NCBI GenBank assembly: GCA_937923515.1
Contig: CALDUF010000086.1
Coordinates: 1-39,433 of the forward strand
DNA: 39,433 bases
Reading direction: 5' to 3'
Origin: an uncultured Flavobacteriaceae bacterium
GTDB taxonomy: Bacteria; Bacteroidota; Bacteroidia; Flavobacteriales; Flavobacteriaceae
Part shown: one piece after another, positions 33,891 through 39,433 of the stretch
How positions within the stretch are numbered: position 1 is the first letter of the stretch
Layout: each line of letters starts with the position of its first letter
The notes under the pieces: generated by a model
Databases searched by the model: none
Seen by the model: the letters and a program-made list of their open reading frames with translations, nothing else
Told to the model about the DNA's origin: nothing
Position numbers and translations under genes: made by a program

Positions 33891-34844
33891 TTAATCTCTA
33901 TTCTCTATACTTTTATAAGCTTCTATAACTTTCTTGACTAATTTATGACGGATAACATCTTTATCGTCTAAAAATATGATGCCTACGCCATCTACATTTT
34001 TTAAAATTAACAAAGCTTCTTTTAATCCTGAAATGGTACGACGTGGTAAATCTATCTGCCCAGGATCGCCTGTTAATAAAAACTTAGCATGTTTACCCAT
34101 ACGCGTTAAAAACATCTTCATTTGCGCGTGGGTGGTATTTTGTGCTTCGTCTAAAATTACAAAGGCATTGTCTAGCGTGCGCCCACGCATAAAGGCTAAT
34201 GGCGCTATTTGTATGGTACCTTTTTCGATATAACTTGCTAGTTTTTCGGGTGCTATCATATCGCGTAATGCATCGTATAAAGGTTGCATATACGGGTCTA
34301 GTTTTTCCTGTAAATCGCCTGGTAAAAATCCTAAATTTTCGCCTGCTTCTACCGCAGGACGCGTTAATATAATACGCTTTACTTCTTTATTTTTTAAAGC
34401 TTGAACTGCTAATGCGACACCTGTGTAGGTTTTACCTGTACCTGCTGGCCCAATGGCAAACACCATATCGTTTTTATGCATGCTTTCTACAAGTCTACGT
34501 TGGTTTGCGGTTTGGGCTTTTATAAGCTTACCACCAACACCGTGTACTATAGTTTCGCCACTGGCTTTTGATGTGGTGTAGTCATCACTACTTTGACTTG
34601 TAAGCACACGTTCTATGGTATTTTCGTCTAGTTTGTTATACTTCCCAAAGTGTTTAAGAAGCATAGTGATACGTCTATCAAACTCTTCTAGTAATTCTTC
34701 ATCACCAAAGGCTTTTATTTTGTTACCACGCGCTACTATTTTTAGTTTTGGAAAATATTTTTTAAGCAGTTCAATATTAGCGTTTTGAGCTCCAAAAAAT
34801 TCCTTTGGAGTGATTTCTTCAAGTTCAATTATAATTTCGTTCAA
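33891..34844 (-). CDS. phoH: PhoH-like ATPase
   Basis: A 317-residue cytosolic P-loop NTPase of the PhoH family, an ATPase whose relatives act in RNA metabolism and stress response. Walker A is GPAGTGKT (132-139); Walker B is VILDEAQN (229-236), and LTRMGKHAKFLLTGDPGQIDLP is the family sensor stretch. The N-terminal about 110 residues form a KH-like nucleic-acid-binding piece (KIVARGNKIKAFGDEELLEEF). It is divergent from the SAM hydrolase gene, a common pairing in Flavobacteriia. A minus-strand TATTTTTG at 34945-34952 may be its -7 box, leaving a leader of about 95 bases. Confidence 0.95.
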   Translation of the reverse strand: MNEIIIELEEITPKEFFGAQNANIELLKKYFPKLKIVARGNKIKAFGDEELLEEFDRRITMLLKHFGKYNKLDENTIERVLTSQSSDDYTTSKASGETIVHGVGGKLIKAQTANQRRLVESMHKNDMVFAIGPAGTGKTYTGVALAVQALKNKEVKRIILTRPAVEAGENLGFLPGDLQEKLDPYMQPLYDALRDMIAPEKLASYIEKGTIQIAPLAFMRGRTLDNAFVILDEAQNTTHAQMKMFLTRMGKHAKFLLTGDPGQIDLPRRTISGLKEALLILKNVDGVGIIFLDDKDVIRHKLVKKVIEAYKSIENRD

Positions 34845-34916
34845 AAGCGTTTATTTAATATAGATTTTGGTTAAAACATTAATTAAAATAATGTGTATTG
34901 AGATAAAATGATTTAT

Positions 34917-34924
34917 TAGTTTTG
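34917..34924 (+). promoter_or_regulatory. Candidate -7 box for the SAM hydrolase gene
   Basis: TAGTTTTG fits TAnnTTTG, with TTG at 34898-34900, 16 bases upstream (just short of the typical spacing). A leader of about 70 bases would result. Confidence 0.45.
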
Positions 34925-34944
34925 TATATACATGTCTCTCAATT

Positions 34945-34952
34945 CAAAAATA
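34945..34952 (-). promoter_or_regulatory. Candidate -7 box for phoH
   Basis: Minus-strand TATTTTTG fits TAnnTTTG in the phoH/SAM-hydrolase divergent spacer, 100 bases before the phoH ATG. No upstream TTG at the proper distance on that strand. Confidence 0.35.
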
Positions 34953-34999
34953 CATAAATTTGGATGAGTTAACCTTAAAACATATCAACAATTTTGCCC

Positions 35000-35866
35000 A
35001 TGGCAATTATTACATTAACAACCGATTTTGGTGAGAAAGACCACTTTACTGGCGCAACAAAAGGCGCGATTTATAGTGAGCTTCCTGATGTGAATATTGT
35101 TGATATCTCGCACAAGGTGTCGCCTTTTAATATTCCTGAGGCGGCGTACATTATACAAAATGCTTATAACAGTTTTCCTAAAGGCACGATACACATTATT
35201 GGTATAGACTCTGAATTGCATGCCGAAAATAAGCATATTGCCATGAAACTAGACGACCATTATTTTATTTGTGCTAATAATGGTATTATGAGCATGATTT
35301 GCTCTGAAATTGCACCTGAGAAAATGGTGGAAATTAATATTCATGACAAAATACAAACCAGTTTTCCGGTTTTAGATGTATTTGTAAAGGTGGCATGCCA
35401 TATTGCGCGTGGTGGTACTTTAGAGGTGATTGGAAAACCCATAAACACCATAAAACCCATTAATAATTTAAAACCTTATGTTAACGCCGATAAAACAAAG
35501 ATTATTGGGCGCGTTATTTATATTGACACTTATGGTAATGTGGTAACCAACGTGCGAAAATCGTTTTTTGAAACCCTACAAAAAGGACGCAATTTTGAGA
35601 TTACAGCGCGCCAATATAAATTTAAAACTATTTATAACAAGTACAGCGATTTTGTGAATTTTGAAGTACCGAAAGAAAAGCGACAAGATGAGGGTAAAGG
35701 CTTAGTGGTATTTAATTCTGGTGGTTTTTTAGAGATTGCAATGTACAAAAGCGATTCTAAAAAACACGGAAGTGCTGCAACACTTATGGGCTTAGATATT
35801 AGAGATACCATTGGCATAGATTTTATAACTGTGCCTGTTATGCCACAAAACCAAGATATTTTTTAA
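35000..35866 (+). CDS. S-adenosylmethionine hydrolase (SAM hydroxide adenosyltransferase, DUF62)
   Basis: A 288-residue protein of the SAM hydrolase/fluorinase superfamily, which in most bacteria splits S-adenosylmethionine to adenosine and methionine using water. The start is ATLTTDFGEKDHFTG-like (here ITLTTDFGEKDHFTGATKGAIY), and ICANNGIMSMI, SFPVLDVFVKVACHIARGG and IYIDTYGNVVTNV are family blocks. The ATG at 35000 is used; the in-frame TTG at 34994 would add two residues. Halogenase activity is not expected, since no halogenase-type loop is evident. Physiological role, perhaps SAM recycling, is inference. Divergent from phoH; two bases separate its stop from the 35869 ATG of the next frame. 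Confidence 0.93.
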   Translation: MAIITLTTDFGEKDHFTGATKGAIYSELPDVNIVDISHKVSPFNIPEAAYIIQNAYNSFPKGTIHIIGIDSELHAENKHIAMKLDDHYFICANNGIMSMICSEIAPEKMVEINIHDKIQTSFPVLDVFVKVACHIARGGTLEVIGKPINTIKPINNLKPYVNADKTKIIGRVIYIDTYGNVVTNVRKSFFETLQKGRNFEITARQYKFKTIYNKYSDFVNFEVPKEKRQDEGKGLVVFNSGGFLEIAMYKSDSKKHGSAATLMGLDIRDTIGIDFITVPVMPQNQDIF

Positions 35867-35880
35867 ACATGCACCTAATA

Positions 35881-36177
35881 ATGTTGGTACGAATTGTAAA
35901 AATGAGTTTTAAAACGGAACATATTGAAACATTTCTAAGTGTTTTTGAAAAGAGTAAAACACAAATTAGAGGTTTTAAAGGTTGCGAATTTTTAGAATTG
36001 TATCGCGATAAAAACAACCCCAATATTTTTTTTACTTACAGCTATTGGAATTCTGAAGATGATTTGGAACAGTATCGAAATTCCGCCTTTTTTAAAACGG
36101 TATGGCAAAACACTAAAGTATTTTTTAATGCCAAACCCGAAGCTTGGAGTGTTGATAAATTGGAAAGTTTAAAATGA
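35881..36177 (+). CDS. Antibiotic biosynthesis monooxygenase (ABM) fold protein
   Basis: A 98-residue dimeric alpha-beta barrel protein of the ABM superfamily. The pattern MLVRIVKMSFKTEHIETFLSVFE, then KTQIRGFKGCEFLELYRDKNNPNIFFTYSYWNSEDDLEQYRNSAFF and FFNAKPEAWSV is a flavobacterial form. The ATG at 35881 gives the usual MLVRIV start; an in-frame ATG at 35869 would add four residues. Members act as quinol monooxygenases, haem-degrading enzymes or ligand binders, and this one has no diagnostic residue. It follows the SAM hydrolase by 14 bases and is likely in the same transcript. Confidence 0.87.
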   Translation: MLVRIVKMSFKTEHIETFLSVFEKSKTQIRGFKGCEFLELYRDKNNPNIFFTYSYWNSEDDLEQYRNSAFFKTVWQNTKVFFNAKPEAWSVDKLESLK

Positions 36178-36183
36178 TTAACG

Positions 36184-36274
36184 CGGTTGTGAGACAAATT
36201 ATTAGATTTGTTGCGGCAATCTCTAAAAGAGAGCTAACCACGCTGTTTGTTCCTCACGCTTGGTAATGACAAAA
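36184..36274. repeat. Hairpin-rich intergenic repeat remnant before gldF-gldG
   Basis: This 90-base segment holds ACAAAT...ATTTGT and TCTCT-AAA-AGAGA hairpins, plus GCGGTT (36183-36188) and AACCACGC (36236-36243) as outer arms. On the minus strand it begins GTCATTACCAAGCGTGAGGAAC and includes AGAGATTGCCGC, reminiscent of the dispersed GTCATTGCGAGGAACGAAGCAATCTC-type repeats of Bacteroidota and other bacteria. It lies between the ABM gene and gldF-gldG, and looks like a decayed dispersed repeat. Confidence 0.5.
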
Positions 36275-36283
36275 TGATAATAC

Positions 36284-38668
36284 ATGCTAGCACTACTTAA
36301 AAAAGAAATCAATACATTTTTTGCATCGCCAATTGGGTATCTTGTTATTGCCATATTCCTGATTTTAAATGGGTTATTCCTTTGGGTATTTAAAGGTGAA
36401 TTTAATATTCTAGATTATGGTTTTGCAGATCTTTCGGCTTTCTTTTTATTAGCACCTTGGATTTTATTGTTTTTAATTCCAGCGGTAACCATGCGAAGTT
36501 TTTCGGATGAAAAAAAGCAAGGCACTTTAGAGCTTTTGCTTACCAAACCCATTTCGCATCTCAATATCGTTTTAGGAAAATACTTTGGTGCATTAGTACT
36601 AATTTTAATGGCACTATTGCCAACACTTTTATATGTATACACCGTTTACCAATTAGGCAATCCAACTGGCAATGTAGATTTAGGTAGTGTTTTTGGCTCT
36701 TATTTGGGGCTTATATTTTTAGCTGGAGCTTATACCGCTATTGGTGTGTTTTGCTCAACCTTATCAAATAATCAAATTGTTGCTTTTATTGTTGCCGTTT
36801 TTATTTGTTTCGTGTGTTATATTGGTTTTGAAGGTGTTACTGAATTTACTTCAAATACAATAGTTGAACAATTTGGTATGAATTACCACTACAAAAGCAT
36901 AAGCCGTGGTGTGATTGATACACGAGATATTATTTACTTTTTAAGTATTATTCTACTGTTTATTATACTTACTAAATTGGGTATTAAAACAGGCCGTATT
37001 ACTAAAAAAGAGTTCACCAAACTTGCAGGTATTATTGTTGGTATCCTACTTTTAAATATTGTGTTTAATTATGCTTACAAGCGTTTTGATCTTACTAAAG
37101 ACCAACGCTATACACTAAGTACATCGGCTAAAGACATTGTAAATAGTGCAAACGCACCAATTGTAGTTGATGTGTTTTTAAAGGGTGAAGATTTTCCTTC
37201 GGAATTTAGGCGTCTACAATCAGAAACACGTCAGTTACTCGAAGAATTCGCTAATGTAAATAGCAACATTAGTTTTGAATTTATCAATCCGTTAAAAGAT
37301 GAAGCATCTCGCCAACAAACCATACAAACCTTGACTCAACGCGGATTAACACCAATGCAACTTGAGGTGAAAGAAAATGGTAAAGCTACTCAAGAAGTCA
37401 TTTTTCCATGGGCACTGGCCAGTTTTAACGAACAAACGGTAAAAATCCCGTTAGTAAAAACTAAAATTGGTACATCGCAACAAGAATTGGTGCGCAATTC
37501 GGTACAACATTTAGAGTATGCTTTTGCTGATGGTTTTAAAAAATTAGTAACACCTAAATCTAAAAAAATAGCTATACTAAAAGGCAATGCGCAACTAGAC
37601 GATAAATTCATTGCCGACTTTGCTAAAACTCTTGGAGCATATTACTTTATAGCACCATTTACATTGGATAGTGTAGCGACTAATCCACAAAAAACACTTA
37701 AAGATTTAAACGCTTACAATCTTGTTATTTCTGCAAAACCTACAGAGACATTTACCGAAAGCGAAAAGTTTGTATTAGACCAATACACCATGCAAGGCGG
37801 TAAAAGTTTATGGCTTATAGATGCTGTTGCCATGGAAAAAGACAGTTTATATAACGCCGCAGGTAAAAATTATGCCGTTGCTAGAGATGTAAACCTAACG
37901 GACTTTTTCTTTAACTACGGTGTGCGTATTAATCCTGTAATGGTGGCTACACCCTACTCTGCCCCAATAACTTTGGCAATGGGTGATGGCAGTAATTCGC
38001 AATTTCAACATTTAAATTGGCCCTATTCGCCATTAGCAACTGCTGAGCACAAACACCCAATTACAAATAACCTAAACTTAGTGCGTTTTGATTTTGCAAA
38101 TCCTATTGATACACTTAAAAACAATGTAAATAAAACGATTCTTCTACAAACCGCACCACTATCGCGACTAGAAGGCACGCCACGAGACATCAGTTTAGAT
38201 TTGGTTACCAAACCTGTGGATCCTAAAACGTTTAATACCGAAACACAAACACTAGCTGTATTACTAGAAGGCGCGTTTACTTCAGCCTATGCAAATCGTG
38301 TTACACCATTTACTATACCAGATATTAAAGCAAAAAGTACAGATACAAAAATGATTGTAATTGCTGATGGTGATGTGATTAAAAACGAAGTGGTGCGCGA
38401 ACGTCCGCAAGAATTAGGCTTTGATAGGTGGACTGGAAAACTATACGGCAACAAAGAATTTTTGCTAAACGCAGTGAATTATTTACTGGATGATAATGGA
38501 CTTATAAACATTCGCACCAAAGAAATAGATGTTGCCTTTTTAAATCAAGAAAAAATTGCAAAAGAAAAAATGAGTTGGCAACTGCTAAACATTGGATTAC
38601 CAATAGCTTTACTTGCTGTTTTTGGTTTTGCATTTCAGTACTTCCGCAAGAAAAAATATGCTAGTTAA
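36284..38668 (+). CDS. gldF-gldG: GldF-GldG fusion, gliding-motility ABC transporter permease plus substrate-binding-like subunit
   Basis: One 794-residue protein combining two gliding proteins normally encoded by separate adjacent genes. Residues 1-240 are GldF: six membrane segments (about 18-36, 52-72, 102-124, 138-160, 165-183, 216-233) with MRSFSDEKKQGTLELLLTKPIS, the ABC-2 permease pattern. Residues 243-794 are GldG: membrane segment (245-262), KRFDLTKDQRYTLS (266-279), a large extracytoplasmic part with WALASFNEQTVKIP and LVTKPVDP, and a terminal membrane segment (about 765-790) ending FRKKKYAS. The join (GRITKKEFTKLAGI) has no Met or in-frame alternative start. GldA, the ATPase, is not in this window. 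GldF/GldG are required for gliding in Flavobacterium johnsoniae. Confidence 0.93.
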   Translation: MLALLKKEINTFFASPIGYLVIAIFLILNGLFLWVFKGEFNILDYGFADLSAFFLLAPWILLFLIPAVTMRSFSDEKKQGTLELLLTKPISHLNIVLGKYFGALVLILMALLPTLLYVYTVYQLGNPTGNVDLGSVFGSYLGLIFLAGAYTAIGVFCSTLSNNQIVAFIVAVFICFVCYIGFEGVTEFTSNTIVEQFGMNYHYKSISRGVIDTRDIIYFLSIILLFIILTKLGIKTGRITKKEFTKLAGIIVGILLLNIVFNYAYKRFDLTKDQRYTLSTSAKDIVNSANAPIVVDVFLKGEDFPSEFRRLQSETRQLLEEFANVNSNISFEFINPLKDEASRQQTIQTLTQRGLTPMQLEVKENGKATQEVIFPWALASFNEQTVKIPLVKTKIGTSQQELVRNSVQHLEYAFADGFKKLVTPKSKKIAILKGNAQLDDKFIADFAKTLGAYYFIAPFTLDSVATNPQKTLKDLNAYNLVISAKPTETFTESEKFVLDQYTMQGGKSLWLIDAVAMEKDSLYNAAGKNYAVARDVNLTDFFFNYGVRINPVMVATPYSAPITLAMGDGSNSQFQHLNWPYSPLATAEHKHPITNNLNLVRFDFANPIDTLKNNVNKTILLQTAPLSRLEGTPRDISLDLVTKPVDPKTFNTETQTLAVLLEGAFTSAYANRVTPFTIPDIKAKSTDTKMIVIADGDVIKNEVVRERPQELGFDRWTGKLYGNKEFLLNAVNYLLDDNGLINIRTKEIDVAFLNQEKIAKEKMSWQLLNIGLPIALLAVFGFAFQYFRKKKYAS

Positions 38669-38707
38669 CTGTTAATAAGTTTGTTTCTTTAAAACACTAG
38701 TTTCGAA

Positions 38708-38715
38708 TATATTTG
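38708..38715 (+). promoter_or_regulatory. Candidate -7 box for dnaN
   Basis: TATATTTG fits TAnnTTTG, with TTG at 38681-38683 about 24 bases upstream (one base beyond the common range). It gives a leader of roughly 120 bases before the dnaN ATG. Confidence 0.5.
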
Positions 38716-38721
38716 TAAGTA

Positions 38722-38738
38722 ACGATTTTTTAAATCGT
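38722..38738. other. Hairpin/palindrome at the dnaN transcription start
   Basis: ACGATTT-TTT-AAATCGT is a perfect seven-pair hairpin, seven bases after the -7 box. It would be at the very 5' end of the dnaN mRNA, or could be an operator palindrome over the start point. Confidence 0.5.
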
Positions 38739-38843
38739 ATCGTACAATACCTATGCAATAATTACATTAAAAATTGCCTTAAAACAGCTAATTTTAAATG
38801 ATAGTTATTTCATAAAGACCTCTAAAAACATAAAAAACAACGA

Positions 38844-39433
38844 ATGAAATTTATAGTATCAAGTACTTATCTTTTAAAGCAATTACAAGTTTTAGGTGGT
38901 GTTATTAACAGCTCTAACACACTACCCATTTTAGATAATTTTCTGTTTGAATTAGACCATACTAAACTTACAGTCTCAGCTAGTGATTTAGAAACTACCA
39001 TGTCCTCTACACTAGATGTAGAAAGTGATAGTGAAGGTAGTGTTGCTATTCCTGCGCGTTTATTGCTAGATACTTTAAAAACATTTCCAGAACAACCTTT
39101 AACTTTTGTGGTTGAAGACAATAATACGGTAGAAATAAGCTCTAACCATGGTAAATATGCGTTGGCTTATGCTAGTGGTGAAGAATTTCCAAAAGCAGTA
39201 GCCCTAGAAGACCCTAGTAAAACCGTAATACTTGGTGATATTTTAGCCACAGCCATCAGCAAAACTATTTTTGCTGCAGGAAACGACGATTTACGCCCTG
39301 TAATGAGTGGTGTGTTTTTTCAGTTTTCTACTGAAGGCTTAACCTTTGTAGCTACAGATGCGCATAAATTGGTTAAATATACTAGAGCTGATGTTAACGC
39401 AAGTCAAGTCGCAGAGTTTATTATGCCTAAAAA
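38844..39433 (+). CDS. dnaN: DNA polymerase III beta sliding clamp, 5' part (runs off window end)
   Basis: The ring-shaped processivity factor of the replicative polymerase. The first 196 codons (of about 370) are present from ATG 38844 to the window edge: MKFIVSSTYLLKQLQVLGGVINSSN, TLPILDNFLFEL, LTVSASDLETTMSSTL, IPARLLLDTLKTFPEQPL, LAYASGEEFPKAV and the second-domain start FAAGNDDLRPVMSGVFFQF with FVATDAHKLVKYTR. These are DnaN domain I and early domain II blocks. The truncation is only the window edge. A promoter box and hairpin lie upstream, so it has its own transcription start after gldF-gldG. Confidence 0.97.
   Translation, partial: MKFIVSSTYLLKQLQVLGGVINSSNTLPILDNFLFELDHTKLTVSASDLETTMSSTLDVESDSEGSVAIPARLLLDTLKTFPEQPLTFVVEDNNTVEISSNHGKYALAYASGEEFPKAVALEDPSKTVILGDILATAISKTIFAAGNDDLRPVMSGVFFQFSTEGLTFVATDAHKLVKYTRADVNASQVAEFIMPK

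Noticed and set aside
34994-34999. TTG start two codons before the SAM hydrolase ATG
   Set aside because: It adds only two residues; the ATG at 35000 gives the standard family N-terminus.

Overview
The window is a stretch of chromosome from a low-GC member of the Bacteroidota, most likely Flavobacteriaceae (marine Olleya/Lacinutrix/Winogradskyella-like). The grounds are the gene families (GldF/GldG gliding proteins, a Lacal_2735-type small protein, DUF2452, DUF3810, DUF4159, DUF4294, PG_1098-like methyltransferase, long PurC), AT-rich spacers, Bacteroidota-type promoter boxes (TAnnTTTG) and the lack of clear Shine-Dalgarno sequences. Almost everything is core housekeeping. I see no insertion sequence, prophage, CRISPR array, toxin-antitoxin pair or defence island, and no gene-free stretch longer than 300 bases.

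Region by region. 1-621: 3' end of GMP reductase. 825-3781: a minus-strand glycolytic group, pfkA then gap then an N-acetylglucosamine-kinase-like gene, with a strong terminator hairpin just before the last gene. 3927-9554: the divergent pair tamB (minus) and tsaD (plus). 9708-11074: parvulin-type PPIase and rsmE. 11069-15710: a convergent DUF1223 gene, then a plus-strand run of DUF4159, TrmH-type methyltransferase, AI-2E-type permease, PG_1098-like methyltransferase and a small unknown protein. 15712-17492: a second SPOUT methyltransferase, tRNA-Arg(TCT) with its own promoter and terminator, and an M42 aminopeptidase, all minus. 17749-20044: DUF4294, hemolysin-III-like membrane protein, GNAT, and a convergent group III truncated haemoglobin. 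20136-24035: DUF2520 protein, kdsC, a UbiA prenyltransferase, maf and a lipoprotein. 24074-27227: a small MscS-like channel, corA, and convergent pepD. 27472-31711: DUF3810 membrane zincin, a DUF6503-like lipoprotein, a TrmH/RlmB-like methyltransferase and an Ste24-like M48 protease. 31980-33597: a 57-residue Lacal_2735-type protein, DUF2452, and convergent purC. 33891-39433: phoH divergent from a SAM hydrolase, a monooxygenase-fold protein, a fused gldF-gldG gene and the 5' part of dnaN.

Points that stand out: GldF and GldG form one continuous 794-residue protein; two intergenic copies (about 27.3 and 33.8 kb) of a paired-arm element keep their core sequence while the stems change by compensating substitutions, which suggests a structured RNA or a mobile palindromic repeat; several genes have a TAnnTTTG box only 4-5 bases before the ATG, suggesting leaderless transcripts; tamB has no in-frame ATG for its membrane anchor; a six-copy heptamer repeat begins at the stop codon of kdsC. 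Functionally the window combines nucleotide supply (guaC, purC), central glycolysis, tRNA/rRNA modification (tsaD, rsmE, three TrmH-type enzymes), envelope assembly (tamB, kdsC, prenyltransferase), peptide turnover, ion homeostasis, gliding and replication.
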